This document shows, in pieces, positions 12,101 through 27,100 of a stretch of DNA of 64,000 nt (within the stretch, counting starts at the first letter, position 1; the number at the start of each line of letters is the position of its first letter). Location: assembly GCF_047663525.1 (NCBI RefSeq), contig NC_092612.1, forward strand, positions 2,823,501-2,887,500, written 5' to 3'. The notes under the pieces were generated by a model. The model saw only the letters and a program-made list of their open reading frames with translations, made no database searches and was not told where the DNA came from. The DNA is from Anas platyrhynchos. Taxonomy: Eukaryota; Chordata; Aves; Anseriformes; Anatidae. A program made the position numbers and the translations under genes.

Positions 12101-15100
12101 TTCTAAATCAAACTTAAAAAAAAAAATAATAATAACCCAGGAATGCTTCTTGGATTGGTTCAATGTCAGGTAAAGAAAAAAGAAATGTTCTCTGAACACC
12201 CCACCTGTAGATAAGCAGTTGTTTGGATGTTTTGGCCTCAAAATTGGAGTGTGTATGGGGAGATCTACTGAACTCTTCCCCCCAAAACCCGAGAGCCTGA
12301 TCGTGTCCTGCAGAAGGATCTGCAAAGCCCTCATTCCCCACGTGCTAGTTTTATGCTGTAAAAGGCTTTCAGCTGATAAAGGGGCTGATGCCAACTTGTT
12401 CTGTCCTTGTGACTCCCTCCAGAATTAACCCCCTGCCTGTCTTGGCTTCTGTTCACCTGCTTTGCGTGGGATGAACCGACTTGGGCAGGGGTCTTTCTTT
12501 TTTTGCCCTATGAAATTTGGGGATGGAAGATGCTCCCACTTTCTTCCCACAGCGAATTTTCATTTGCCTAATGGTTTGGGAAGCCACCACACACAGCTCA
12601 AAGTACCAGGGTTAAATGGTGGTGTCTGTGGGACCGAACAAGTTGAAGATGCAGCCAGGCAAAGCTTTTTTTTTTTCCTCCCTCTGATAAATCTTGCTTG
12701 TCTCGCGCTTAATTGTGGCTGAAATCTTGTGCTTTTCCCCCTGAATACCCTAAACTTCCTCACTTTGAGCATTTCTCCGAAATTGGACCCAGAACACTGA
12801 TGGGTTGGTTAGCCCCAGAAACTTTCCTTTCAGATTCCCATTCCCCTCTCCACGAGGCTTTGACACTTTTTTGGGGGGCGAACAACCATGTGAATGGTTC
12901 GGTTGATCCTGGGTGCTGCGGAGGCTCGAGGCTTGGCCGGGGGGGTCCTGTACAAGGGGGCCCCGCAGCAGAGGTGCTCTGTCCGAGCTGCTGGGGTCAC
13001 ACCAACTGCTCATGGGTGCTGCTGCCGTAGGAGGGGGGAGAGCAGGGAGATGGGATGAGGAGGCTGGGGACGGTGCCGGGGCTTCCTCGCCAGGCTCAGC
13101 TTTCCTGTTTGGTGCCGGGGGGCGCGCGCTGCCCTAGCTGCTGGCCCAGGGCCCCCCCTGGTGCTGCTCAGCCTGAGCCAGGCTGGGGCAATCCCCTCGT
13201 GGTAACTTGCCCGTGAATTTTGGGTTGGGGTCGGCTGCTTTAACTTGTCTGGTTGGCAAATAAAAGTCCTCTCGGCTGCTTGCAAAGCTTCCCAGTGCTT
13301 CCCCGGCTCTTGTAAGCGGAGCTTTGACGCGCGCCTAACTTCTCTGCCTCTTGTTGTCCTTCAGGTGCATGGAGGGCAGCGACGGAAGAATGGGGCACGG
13401 AGGACTGGAATGAAGATGTAGGTACTCCCCAAACCCCTCTCCTCCGCGTGCTGCTGGCGGGGTGCTGTCCTGCCTGCGTACACAGCCAGGAGAGAGGCAC
13501 AAAGTCCACCCTCTGCGTGCTCCGGGCATAGCCCAAACCTCCCAGCTCCAGGAGCTCTGATGACTGAGGAGAGTAAATATTGCTAAAACACAGGCGTCCC
13601 AGGAGCCCAGGACAGCAAGGGTTCTCCTGGAGCGCTCAGTCTGGTCCCCTTATTTCTTCCAGCAGCATTTTTTGAATTCTTCCATTAACTGGCCTTGCTC
13701 TCTGGCTTGTCTTGATGAGCTTCGTTCTCCACCTGGAGCCTCAGTTGAGAGTCAGTGGATGTTACCACCTGCTGTTACCGCCTGTCTATCAGTTTCTTCT
13801 GATTTGGGCTCCAGTCCCACTCCTTGAACCGAGGGAGAACTTCTGGTCTTGCAGATGGGAGCAGGGTTGGGCTTTTTAGCAGCATTACTAGTTTTGCATG
13901 CTTGTTTTAGCTAGGCCTATGGAATGGGCACAAAGAGAAAGCTCTGGCTTTCCAGGCACTGTCTGAGGGAGGCTCTCCTGCTGGGCTTGGAGGCGCAGGC
14001 AGCTTCCGTCTGTTCCAGCCAGGTCTTTGCTTAAAGAGTGTCTTGGTAGCCCGTCTTGCCTTCAGTGTGTGTGATGTGCTCTCAGAGGTTCCTCTGCTGT
14101 GGTTTTGTTGTTAAACTCCCTCAGCTTAGTTGCTGGCAGCTCCTCAGGCTGGAATAGAAGCTGGTTGTATTCAGCTGAACGCTGAGCTCAGCCTCAGGTG
14201 GTTGTTAAACCTCCCCTTCGTTCGTTTTTGAGCAGCATTATTTTCCCTTCCACAGTTTAAGGAGATCTGTTGGTATCTGGTCAGATCACCCAGGTGAAAC
14301 CAGGATTTTTGGAAGCTAAACTACCGGTCGGAAGCTTTTTTTCCCTTTGACTTCTTCAGCAGTGTTTGCATCTAACCCGTGCAGTGGGTTTTGCAGAAGG
14401 GTGCTGAACACCGTGGCTTTGGAGCACCTGACTAAATCCACCTGGGGTGCTGGGGCCTTGTGGACTACAGGAAATTTGTAGAGGGATTTATTTTTTTTTT
14501 TGACTTAGGGGTGCTTTGTACGCTTGCCCAAGAAGAAATGTGCAGAAAGATGGTTCTGATGGGAGCCAAACGCTGAAGTTCTAACACCTAATTCCTTGAA
14601 TCATCCCGGGGCTGTGTCGTGTGTGTTTCGCTTGGAGTCCCACCATGCTGGTCTGAATTTTGGAATTCCTTTTTCCCTCTTTTATCTTTCAGCTGTCTGA
14701 GACTAAGATCTTCACTGCCTCCAACGTGTCTTCAGTGCCTCTGCCCGCAGAGAATGTGACAATCACAGCCGGACAGAGGTGAGAGCCCACGGCGATAGCA
14801 GTTTTGTGGGACAAGTGGCACCCAAGTCTCAGAGCAGTTTGCCTTTGGAGACTAAACCTTGCCAGCTAGATAAAAATGCAGCAGCTCTGAATGAGCTAAC
14901 ACATATTTAAGTGTAGAAGTTGAGTTAGAAGCTCTGGATTACAGTGCTCTTCTAGGCTCTGCCACTGGTTCTGCAGATTTTGGGCATTTGCCAGTGCTTA
15001 AGGTATGTGTTCCATGATGCAAACAAGGCTGTGCAGGATGTTGCCTAGTCTCTGTCCTTTGGAGGTTCTAGTGGCAGTTGTGAGCTAAAGTTCTGCTGAT

Positions 15101-18100
15101 TGATTGGATGTTTAAAGGAAAAAGCACAAATTGTGTGGCTGGAGGTAGAACGCTGCTGTAGTAAAAGCAATGTGACAGCTCCTGATCAGCTCAGCGGGTT
15201 GTCTTCTTCCTTCATCCAGAATCGACCTTGCAGTACTGCTAGGAAAGACTCCCTCTTCCATGGAGAACGAGTCAACAAACCTGGAGTCATCCCAGGCTCC
15301 TTCCCTGGCCCAGCCGCTGGTGTTCAGCAATTCCAAGCAGAGCGCCATGGCCCAGCCGACCTCCGGGAACTCCTTCTCCCACCACAGCATGGTAAGGAAA
15401 TGCTGCTTGCTGCCAGCCTGCGGGCTTGTACAAACGGTTTCCCTGCTGCTCGCTGCCTGCATTTGGGCCACGTTGGAAATTCCAGTTCTGACACCTGTCT
15501 GCTTCGCGTGGCAGAGTCCTCCACTTGGGTGATTTGCCAGTCTGCTGTAAGCAGAAGCATGGAACCCGTTGCTTACTTAGAAATAAATGGGATCATTCCT
15601 GCCCTGCTGCCCTTGCTGGGCTTGCAACTTTTCCTCTTTCCTGCTCAGAGGGAAGGAGAAGCTCTTCCAATCCAGATGCTTGCAAGTTTGTCAGTTTGAG
15701 ACCTGGAACTGGCTGGGGGGTTGGTGTGGGGTGAAGTGCTGGCAGCTCTGCGCTGATGAGGGAAGAGAGGAGGTTTTGAATCTGAATTGGTGTGCACAGA
15801 CCTGGGAACGTGCTTTGTCATATAACTTCAGCAAAGACATTGTGCATGAAATGATGAGATGGTTCTGCACCCCCTCCCTGACCTACCCCAACGGAAAAGC
15901 CAAGTTCTAGTGGTGGCTGTCTTGTCTGGTGAAGCCGAGTGCATGTGTGTAATTCAGTGCATTTTTAAAGATCTGTCTGTTGACTGGCTTTGAAAGCCTC
16001 CAGGGCGCTGCACGATGCAGCGGGTTAGGCAATAGATGGAGTTACCTGGGCTCGAGCACGATAAAGGCAGTGAGACAAGTGTGAGGCCCCCTTGCTGATG
16101 GTGTCTGTGTACCTGAAGCTCAAGGCCGTTAAACTGAGGCACTCGGCGAGAAGCAGCAGGGTGCAGGGTTCGGGCTTGTGTTAGGAGATGTGCCTGTCCT
16201 CTGAGCAGGGGAGATGCTGACTTTGTTTCATTGCTGAAATTGCAGGTGAGCATGCTGGGGAAAGGGTTTGGAGATGTCGGAGAGGCCAAAGGCAGCAGTA
16301 CCACGGGTTCTCAGTTCCTGGAGCAGTTCAAGACAGCCCAGGCTCTGGCTCAGCTGGCTGCTCAGCACACCCAGCCTGGCAGCAGCACCACTGCTTCCTC
16401 CTGGGACATGGGATCCACTACGCAGACCTCGTCTCTCGTGCAGTACGGTAAGGAAAAGCAGCTTAGGTCCTCAACGGGGGACGCCTTCTGTGTTCCCCCA
16501 GATCCGCAGAAGCGTGCTGCAAACAGCAGGGTGAGGGATTTGGAGGAGGAACAGATGTTCAAACCCTTCGACCAAATGCCCCTCAAGTTCGCAACCAAGC
16601 TAACTTTAGCTTGGGGAAATTAAAAGAGCCACAGGTGCAAGTTTGTGTAAGGCATTCCCTGATAAGAGCAAAGTGTAGTAGTGCATCTGAGCCTTCCCCC
16701 GTTCCCTTTATATGGGGAGCAGGCAAACCACAACCTGTTGGCTGTTCCAGGCAGCCTCGGGGCCAGGGATCTGAGCTTCCCAAGCCCTTCACTGTGCAGA
16801 ACTTCTGCTGGGTGTAAAGCTGTGTAACAGGAGATCTGCAAGTAGGTGCTTCCAGCAAGCGCTTCCTGAACACAAACACTTGTCAGTCTCGTCTCGCTGC
16901 TGACCTGATGCATCTTTTAAAGGAATGTGATTCTGGTGACTGCTAAATGCCAAGAAGTAATCCTGCCTCCGGGCTGGCACGAAGGGGTAAACGCCAAGGA
17001 AAGGAGGCTCGTGCTTTTCACATGAGATGTTGAGCCCTACAGGCCTGAATCTCAGAAATGCTGCGGTTGGGTACTAGTGCCGTTTCTTTCCGATCGTGCA
17101 TTTCATTTCTTGCCGTAGAGATGTGGCTGTGGTTCAAATCTAAGCTGAAGAAAAATTGAGCCCTGTCCTAGCTGCAGTCGGTGTTGGCAGCTCCCGATCT
17201 TTTCAGACAAGGAGCCACAGAGGAGCGTCGGAGGGAAGAGGAGCTGTGTATTAATGGGCTGTGCTCCTGGCTCCTTTAGGCAGAGGAGGGTGGTCCTGAG
17301 GCTGGGGGTGCTGCTCGCAGGGTGCCCTGCATTTGCAGGGGAAAGAGCAGGCAAGGAAACGCAGCAATGTTGGCAGAGAAGGGAGAGGAAACACTGCCAA
17401 GCCCGTGCCAAGCAGACGCGCGGTGCCTCCACGCAAGGGACCTTAAAGTCTGGGTTTTCTGTGAGGATGGAGGACTCCTGCTGTCCAAACTTGCTTTGTC
17501 CCCTGGAGATGACAGAATAAGTTTTGGGGACAGGGGCTTAGAAGTCTCAGCATGGATGGTGGTGAGAGTGCAAAGTGAGGAGCAGGGGTGCTGGGCTTCT
17601 CTGCACCCTCGTTTTAAGGGACCCCAGGAGGTGCAGTGTGAAGTGATTTTATTTTTCCTGATAGTGAGAAACATCAGAACTTGCTTCTGTTTTAAGGAAA
17701 CGCAGCCTAACTCAGCTCTCTTCCCCCGGCAGATCTCAAGAATCCAACGGACTCTTCTGTGCATAGTCCCTTCACCAAGCGTCAGGCCTTCACGTCAACT
17801 TCAACCATGATCGAGGTGTTCATGCAGGAGAAGCAGCCCGTGGTGACTGCCTCCACGACCGTGCCGGCACCCCCTTCTTCGCCGCTGCCCAGCAAAACCA
17901 ATCCCGTTCCCCAAATGTCCCCGGGCTCCTCAGACAACCAGTCCTCCAGTCCCCAGCCAGCACAGCAGAAGCTGAAGCAGCAAAAGAAAAAAGCGTCGTT
18001 AACATCCAAGGTGCGGAGCGATGGTGGGAAGGAGGCGTTGTGTTGTCAGAGCTCCAGCAAGCTCCCTTTGTGCTGCTGAGGGAGAGGCTGCTCTTGGCCT

Positions 18101-21100
18101 TCCTGGGGTTGGCGTTGGCTCTTTTTGGGGCTGGGGGGGGGGGTGATGGAGATGAGTTGCCTTCCTGGGTTGCACAGAGTAATTCGGAGGATGTGAGCCA
18201 CCGCTGTGCGGTGGGACTGGGGGAGCTGGAGTCATTTTCTGTGCTGATCCCGGGGAGTGACTGAGCATTTCTGTTTTCCCTGCCTTGCAGATTCCTGCAC
18301 TTGCGGTGGAAATGCCTGGCTCAGCAGATATCTCAGGGCTAAACCTGCAGTTTGGGGCATTACAGTTTGGTTCGGAGCCTGTTCTGGCGGAGTACGAATC
18401 GACGCCCACCACGAGCGCCGCCGTTAGCCAGTCCCCGAGCAGCCTGTACACCAGCACCGCCAGGTGAGGACCCCCCTGAGGAAAGGGGTGATTGATCCGA
18501 GCAGGGAGCAGCTCCTCATGGGCTGCGGTCACACTGCATTCTAGTAGACCCTTTCTGCCCTGCCCATGGTCGCAAAGGGGGGACAAGGTATGCAACAGCA
18601 AAGCGCAAGTTGCCAGCAGGCTTTCGGGCAGCTCTGTGACCGGTTGGCCTCGGGTGCTTGTACAAAAAACAGAAGTTTCCTGCAGAAAACTGTTCTGCTG
18701 GAAACACTGGAAGGGAATCCCCGGCCCAGCTGCTCCTGGTGAGCAGGTTCCATGTGCTTCCCGTGGGTTTTTGCCTGGCACACCGGGATGTGGTGCAGGA
18801 GGAGAACCTACAGGTGCTGATGTGTGGCCGAAACTAATTGCTCCCATCTTCTCTTGGGCTGCCACTCGGGTATCTGGTCCCTTGAGTGCTGGGACCTGAG
18901 TGGTGACAGCTCATGAAACGTCACCTGGAGCAGAGCAGTGTGAGGCGAGCCTGCAGCTGGGTGCCAGCACCCTCCTGCAGCGGGGTCAGCTCTTCCCTGG
19001 GACTGCTCCTGCCCTTGGCTGTGTTGTGTGGCTCCTCTGTGCTGGGGCTCGGGGTTCTTTATTTTGAAGACTTGGAACAGTGAGCCTGCAGTCTGTGTCA
19101 GCAGCTCGCAGATGGGGGTGATTTGGAGGAAAACAAAAACTTTTTGTTCTTTGTAGTGAATCTTCATCCACAATTTCGTCCAATCAAAGCCAGGAGTCTG
19201 GTTACCAGAGCGGCACAATACAGACAGCAACATTTACCTCCCAGAACAGCGCTCAGGGACCACTGTACGAACAGAGATCCACCCAGACGAGGCGATACCC
19301 AAATTCCATCTCCTCCTCGCCCCAGAAAGATCTGACCCAGGCCAAGGTAAGCAAGCGGCGTTGCTCATCCTTTCTGCTGAGCAAGTATGGTACGAAGCAC
19401 TGCCTCGGGGGAAGCCAAGTGGTTGAGCGTGTCTGATCCTCCTGCCTCACCCCATGGCATGTGGCCTCCGGTGAGAGCTCTGCTGGCTGGTACCAGAGCC
19501 CTCAGTTACGTGACTTACCTGGGGCTGGGCCGCTGGGGTGAGCAGAGGTTAAGTGGATTGCAGGCCATGTTTCGTGTCGCGCATAATTACCCTGCAGCAG
19601 AGTGACACTGGGGCTGAGGATTTAGTGTCATCTGCAGGGTTTGATTCTCGCATGCTGTGCAGGTTCGGTAATGTTGATTTTTGGCTAGCTTGGGCTCGGG
19701 ATGTTGAGGCAGCCTAACTGCCAGCAGCAGAGACTCTTCTTGCGTGTCTCCCAAACGTGCTTGGGGCTGACGTTGGTGCTGGACTAGCTGAGCTAGGGAC
19801 TGACCCCAATGTGGTCTGATGGCATTTGGTAGCGTGCCCTTTTTCACAGCTGAGGAGGGAGTGTGGGCAGGGGTTGACATTAGATCTGCCTCTGGAAATG
19901 AGCGGCTGCAATGCCCAACACTCTTTTATTTATTTTTTTTCCTCAGAATGGTTTCAGTTCCGTACAACCCACGCCATTACAAACCACACAGGCCGTTGAA
20001 GGTGAGTCTGCCAGTACCGTGGATGTCCTGGGCCTCTTGTACTGCTGGGATTCTGTGCTTTGGATGAAAAGCTTCACCTGGGCTAATAGGAAGTCCTTCC
20101 CATGCTGAACTAAATGCTGCCGCTCACACTTTGCTGCCACTCACGTTTGCTCACCTGGAACTGTTCAGCCTTCTGCTGTTGGTTCCATGAAATCCTTAAT
20201 GAGTTAGCCCTCGCATCTTCTCCCTGATGACAATAATTACTCTGTGAAAAGCTCCTCATTGGCAGGGCTTGAAGCTCTTTGCAGAGCCGTTGACCCTATG
20301 TGGGGGTATTGGGGCAAAGCGAGACACAGAACAGAGTGCCACTGTCACAAGTGTGGAACTGGTTGGCAGCACTGAGACCCTCCCCAGACCTCCCAGCTCC
20401 TCTGGATGAACCTTTGCTGATCCTTGCCACTGCACTGTCCTCTGCGAGCTGCCCCTAACCCAAAGCTCTTTGTTCACAGGTGCTACAGGCCCCGCAGTCA
20501 AGTCTGATTCCCCCTCTGCTCCCAGTATCGCGCCTCTCAACGACGGGGTGTCTGCGTCGGCCTTGCTGACAACAGCCAGCCAGCACTCGACAGCTCTCAG
20601 CAGCCTGAGCCACAGCGAGGAGCTCCCCAGTACAACGACCACCCAGCTCAGCAGGTGGGCACACGAGGTGGTTTTCTGGGGAGGTGAAATGTCCGAGTCT
20701 GTCTTGTACGGGCTCCGTGCAGCGGGGAGGGGGAGATGCATTGAAAGGACTCGTCCCATCCCAAGGCACCTCCTTGAAGAGGTCTGGGTCCATCTAGAGC
20801 TGGTTCGCTGTTGCAACAGCCCCAACAACAAACTTCTAAGTTAGATGAGAGGAGTGTCTGTGGGGTTGGAGGTCCTTCCACTGAGGAGGCAGACAATTCC
20901 CTTCCTTTAGGGTGGTGCAGGTGCTCTGTCTGGGAAGCCTTGCCAGCTCAAGGCCTGGGCTGGGAGCTGCTGGCTGTGTTGGGATGCACCTTGGTGTCGC
21001 TAGGCCTCGTGGGGTTTTTGGATGTGATCTCATCAGGGGATGTACTTTTTCACCATGTAGCATAGGTGGGGAATGGGATCTGGCGTGGTGCTACCAGTGG

Positions 21101-24100
21101 AGACTCTTGCACCTCGGCTTGACAGCTTTTCTTCTCTCTCTGCAGTACGTTACCCACCCAGCAGAACAGTCTGTCCTCATCCACGTCCTCTGGGCGAACG
21201 TCAACTTCAACTCTTCTGGTGAGTCTGGGTGTGCTCGAGCACCGTGCACCCCTCTGTTGCTGTCCAGATACTGCCTGTGCACCCCTGGCTTAAGGCTTTT
21301 GCCCCCCTGCCTGTTTCAGACACACCAGCAGCTTCTCTCAAATTTGTAGTAGATCTTAAAAATGACACGGAGTTGCAATGAGATGTCAGAGCAAATTTGT
21401 AGCTGCTGGAGTGTCGCTGTTCAAACATTTACTGCTGGAGCTCCTGCAGTAGAGCCCTGTGCTCTTGGCTTCTGCCACAGAATAAATCTCCTCGCTGCAG
21501 GCGTGGCGTTCAGTCCTGCTTCTCTCAGCAGCTCGATGCGTTGGGACACAGCAGCGCAAGTGGCTTGGAAGCGTTAGGGGTTGGCTGCCTCAGGACTTTG
21601 GTCTCAGGCCAGGTGCAGAGCAGGTTTCCTTGTAGCCTGCAGCAGCCGAGTTCACCGCAGGCTATCGGGAATGTCTGGGAGCAGGCAGAGCTGCACGATG
21701 CTCTGCACACATCCTGCAGTGTTTCTGCAGCCAGTTACGTCAGCCCGGTTCCCTCACTCTCTTCTCTTCCTTCCCCAGCACACAAGTGTGGAGAGTGAAG
21801 CAAGCCTCCATTCTTCTGCTAGCACTTTCTCCACCTCCTCCAGCACAGTATCAGCTGCCCCGCCAGTCGTCAGCGTTTCATCCAGTCTCAGCAGTGTCAG
21901 CAGCCTGGGCCTCAGCCTCAGCAGTAACTCCACGGTGACAGCCTCGACTCGCAGCTCCGTTGCAACGACATCAGGTACTTGCCCGGGTACTGCCGAGTGA
22001 GGGGAGGCACAAAGAAACAGCTTCTGCTCTGTGCTTCACTGTGTGACTCTTCCTTTCTTTTCCTCCTTCAGGAAAAGCCCCTCCCAATCTCCCTCCTGGA
22101 GTCCCACCGTTGTTGCCTAACCCATACATCATGGCTCCAGGATTGCTACATGCCTACCCGGTGAGTGGGACGCCCACCTCGTGCCACGAGGGCCTTCCTA
22201 GTTCAGCTTCAGCCAGCAGGGAGGGACCGGGTGCAGCAGTGAAACCAAACCTGCCCCCAGATGGCCAGGCAGATCGAGCTGGTTCACAGCATGAGCTAAA
22301 GCTGGTAACAGCAGCCCAGCGGGGCAGCCTGGGCCAGGAAGCTTGGACCTGCTGTTCCCTAGGTAGTGGCAGAGGAATTCCGTGTACCCTTGTGGGTAAG
22401 GGGCTGTAACTGGTCACCACACAGCAGGTACTGTCTGTCCGTTCTCGGTGGCCTTCCCAGCCTTTGGGGAGCAACAGCCAAAGTCAGAGGCTCGTAAAAG
22501 TATGGAGCTGCATAGCTGTGTGCTGTGACAGAAAAGAGAACAAGGGAGACAACTGCCACGGAGGCTAGGGCTATGTCACAGCTTTCTTTTGAAGATGAAG
22601 CCGTATTTCAGTGTTGCAGTAACTTCTGGAGGACAATTGTTGAGTGCCTTTGCAGTCGGAGGCAGTGGTGTTAGGCATTGGTGCTCTCTTCCTCTGAGCA
22701 GCTTGGAGAAACCCTTTGCAGCATCAGTCTTGCAGCAGTGAATGCTGACTGTCTGCAGCTGCTGTAACCTCTGATCTGGCTTTATCCAATCTTCATCTGA
22801 ATGCTGAATGTAAAATTAAATTAATCTGTGTCCCTAACATCATCTGCTCTTTTTCTAGCCACAGGTGTATGGATATGATGACTTGCAAATGCTCCAGACG
22901 AGATTCCCGTTGGTGAGTACTGAAGGCTGATGTGCACAGACCACTTCCACGTTCCCTAACAGCTGCCCATGCTGCATGCCTTGGGTGCACAGCCCCCTCA
23001 GGCTGCGAGGAGGAATTGAAAAGCTGGCAGAACGGGGTGCTGAGTGGATGCCCCTCTTTGGCAGTAGGAGTTAATCGATTGCTCCTTCGCACTCAGGAAC
23101 TGCTTGCACCAGTTCAGGGAGCAGTGCTGATGCCCTTAGTAGGGCTAAGGACCACGCACGCTGCTGCAAGCAGAGCTGTGGTGTCCAGCAGTGGAGTGAG
23201 GAGCTCCTGCAGATACCTGATACCTCTGATCCTGATTTTTTATTTAGAAATATGATGTATGTCACTTTTGTTATGAAGTGGTGGGGAAAATCCAGGCGTT
23301 CTAAGGACTGCACACCAGTAGACCTTATCTGGTTCTTCCAATAGCCAGACGAGGGGGACGGTGCATGCAACAAAAACCTGGGGTTGCTGCAGGCTCTCAT
23401 CAGCCTTGATGTGACTGACTGAACTGCCATACTCCAACATAGCTAGTGGCTGTTCTCCAGGAATCCCCGTTTTCCAAAAGATTTTGCTTTGCATGTTAGG
23501 ACGGAGCTTATAAATCTGCTTCTCCTCTGTTTTTATCCTTCAGGATTACTACAGCATCCCGTTCCCTACACCCACCACCCCGCTGACTGGAAGAGATGGC
23601 AGCCTGAGCAGCAATCCGTACTCTGGTAGGGGAAAAGGCAGAGCTGGCTGTGTGTCTGCTCAGGTGTTCTTGCCAAACACACCACTGCTGCCTGGTGGTT
23701 CCCTGTGCCGTGGTCCACTGGAGCTACGTCAGCCCCAGCCTCCCGTGCTGCCTTTGGTCTGGAGCACTTTTGTCACCAGCTGAATTCCTCACGTCTTTGG
23801 TCACGTGGAGGCGTGTTACCACGAGGATGGGGATGTGGGAGATGATGGGGCTGTTGGAAAGGGAGTGAGGAAGGGCTGGAAGTACCCACACGGCACAAAA
23901 CTGGGGAGCTGCTTCTCAGGCAAGGCAGAGATTAAGCAGTGAGCACGGCTTTGAAGGCACGTGGAGTGAAAATATAAAGAAAATTGGGATGGGATATCTG
24001 GAGAGATTTGGTTTCTATACCGTGCAACGGTCTGAGAGGAAGAAGGGCGATTGGGATCTGTCAGATTTAAACTAAATGCCCAGCAGGTGGTTGATCTCTC

Positions 24101-27100
24101 ATTGACCTTGGAAGGTGCTGTTTGTCTGATCTGCTGATTCACAGGGCGAATTAGAGAAAGGAGGCCTGTGAGCAGCAGTTGCTCTGAGCCTTTCCATGCG
24201 TTGGGAATTGCTGCACTTTGTGGATCGCTCCTGTTCCAGCACGGCTTCTCCCCTGCTTCAGCGGGAGCTTGTTTGTGCAGAAGTGTTTCTGCCTGGCACG
24301 CCGAGGCTGAAATCCCAAGCTCAGAGCGCAGGGCTGCTGCTTGCATGATTTGCCAAGTTAACATCGATGATAATTAATGTGTGTGGCTACCCTGGCCTTG
24401 CCTGTGAGCTGGGGCAGCGCTGAGAAATTCACTGGCTTTACTGTGTGAGCTCTGAATAGGGAGAGTGTTTGCGTGGAGGAGCCAAGCAGGTGCTCCTAAA
24501 GAAGGGCAGAGGGAGGCTTCCCCGCTCCCCGCAGCCGAGCCCAGACAGGGGAGAGAGGAAGCGAGGTTTCCGACGGCTCCCTGCAGGCTGCTGGCCCTCC
24601 GCAGTGACATTTGATTCAGTGCCACCAGGCAAGGAGGAGGGAGGTGGGAGCCCTGCTTGCAAAAAGGGGCCATTCACACATCCTCAGCTGGAAGAGACTT
24701 GGCTCAGCTCCTCGAAGAGCTGTTTGGTGTGAGGACAGGGCCCCCAGGCTGCCTGGGGCTGGTTTGGGGAGCAGTGTTTGGGGTTGCACAGGGGGAAATT
24801 GGGATGCTCCAGCGCCCCAGCACTGCTCCTGTGCAGGCAGCCGGCAGCAGGGGTTGTGCAGGGCTTGGAGGTGGGCCGGTGTAGGGTGTTGCAGCTCCTT
24901 GGTTCAGCTGCTAGGGGTTTCCTTTCTCTGCTGAAGTTCTGCCTGGCAGTGGATGGGCGAGCAGCACAGCCTCACCAGCACCTAGCTGGCACGTCACGCT
25001 GGGGTCTGAGGGCTTCCCTGCACAGCAGGAGGGGGGTTGATCCGTGTCGCTCTTAGCCCAGAGGTGACACAGCCTTCTGATGAGCTGCAGTGGGCCAGGA
25101 TTTGATGCGTCTGATCCTCACTCTCCTTTCTTCTGTGTTCCAGGTGACTTAACAAAATTCGGTCGAGGTGATGCCTCTTCCCCCGCTCCTGCAACGACTC
25201 TGGCCCAGCCTCAGCAGAGCCAGACCCAGACTCACCACACCACGCAGCAGACGTTCCTGAACCCAGCGCTGCCTCCTGGCTACAGTTACACCAGTCTGCC
25301 GTACTACACAGGGGTACCAGGGCTCCCCAGCACCTTCCAGTACGGGCCCGCCGTGTTCCCTGTGAGTTCCCCAGAGGCAGGGCTTGGCGTTTGGGTCAGA
25401 ACACCTCAGCAGAGCTGCTTCTCACTCCTTTCCTCTCCTTTCTTCAGGTTGCTCCTACCTCTTCCAAGCAGCATGGTGTGAATGTCAGCGTCAACGCATC
25501 AGCGACCCCTTTCCAGCAGCCCAGTGGCTATGGCTCCCACGGATACAGCGCTGGTAAGAGACCTGGCCGGGCATCCTTTCCTCAGCAGAGATGTTATTGT
25601 GGGGTTTGTTCACAGTCTGACTGCGTGAGGGCACTGCTGCCTTCACATCAGCAGCATCCAGAAGGGGAAATGGCCTCGGTGCAGCTCACGTGTGGTTTGA
25701 TTCTCCTCGAGGAGGCCCAGGCTTGTTCTGCATTCACAGGCCTGGTGTGGCTTTGAGGTGCTCAGAGCATTTCACACCCTCTGAGACTCGCAGCTGCACG
25801 GCTGGGCCTTGGCTCACACCGGAGCTGAAGCCACTGAACTGAGTTATTTTACCATGTACATGTAATCGATAAATCAAGGGTTACTCCAGATCTGAACCTA
25901 GGAGCTTGTTTGACTCCTGAGCTTGGCATGCTTTCTAGAGAAGCGTCCTGTCCCGATTCTAAGACGCAGGGTGTTGGTGAACCTGCCACTTGTCCTGTTT
26001 CACTGGTCAGCATCAGCTGATGGAGAAGGGCCTGCGTTTGGATCTGTCTTCCAGCCTCTAGATTCCAGTTGTGCTGCCTTTTTCCACTGCATTAGAGCCT
26101 TTTAGGACTGAGAACCTTTTAGGACTGTTTTATCATCACAAAGATACTTCAGCTCTGCAGCAGGTCACCTGAAATAACTTTCTGAGAAAGCAGAACCTGA
26201 GCCTTTCAAATCTTCAACACTTTTTGCATGCCTTAAATGATTGCAGAGGCTTTTCTCTGTATCTCCACCTTTTAGAAACACCAAGCATCAAATGCAGGCT
26301 GTGTGTCCACGTTGCCAGTTGTTGCCCCAACCCCATCAGCCTACAGCTGTCGCCGTTGCCTGTTTCATGGCCAAGGAGCTCGCAGACCCTTCCTGCCAGT
26401 GCATCATGCTTGGGGTGTTGTTTAATTTGCTGCATCCTCTCAGCTCTTCTCAGAGTTCTTTTCTGAGCTTTTCAGGAATTCGTGTTTCTCTGAGTGGCAA
26501 CAGGCCCCTGACTTTATTTTTTTCCGGATGCTTTCAGAAACTACCATTGTTCACAGGAAGAGTTTGCCCTCGTGCTGGCACGCTGCACCTTGGCCTTGCC
26601 AAGGCTCTGCTCCCTGGGGGATGTCTCCCAGTCTTGGCAGATCGCTGGGCTGCTCGCTGCCACCCCGTGCTGGCTCTGCCAGCAGCAGCTCCCGCTGACC
26701 CCTAAGGCTGGTGTTTCCTTCTCCCCAGGTGTATCTGTGACATCCAGTAACACGGGCGTGCCGGACATCTCGGGCTCTGTCTACTCCAAAACTCAGGTGG
26801 GTGCCTGCCGTGCGCCGCTTGGCTGGGGAGCTCAGGCACTGCCTCCCTGGGTGAGGAGGGGTCTCCCCTTGGAGCCCCTGCACAGGGAGAAGGGGGACGC
26901 TTGGCTTTCCCTCACTTAAAGCAGTTCTGAGCCGAGGGAGGGCTGTGGGTGGAGAATCGGTGCGTTCTCTGCACCAGGCACCGGCTCCCTTGCCAATGAC
27001 TTGTGTTGGGAAGGGGAAGCGTCCCGGTGCCTGGCCTTACTCCGCCACTGGCCTCTCCCCCTCAGCAATCCTTCGAGAAGCAGGGATTTCACACTGGAAC

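Larger units (their letters stand above)
10191..13364 (+). other. UBAP2L intron with two short CR1 remnants
   Basis: This 3.2 kb intron follows the 60-nt cassette exon. Apart from the two CR1 3' fragments listed separately, I see no exon, RNA gene or intact mobile element. The open frames in it are short and resemble no known protein. Confidence 0.4.

Noticed and set aside
13550-24100. Box C/D-like words (TGATGA, CTGA) in UBAP2L introns
   Set aside because: No pair with correct spacing and terminal stem was found by eye. A snoRNA search of the introns could still find one, but I cannot support any.
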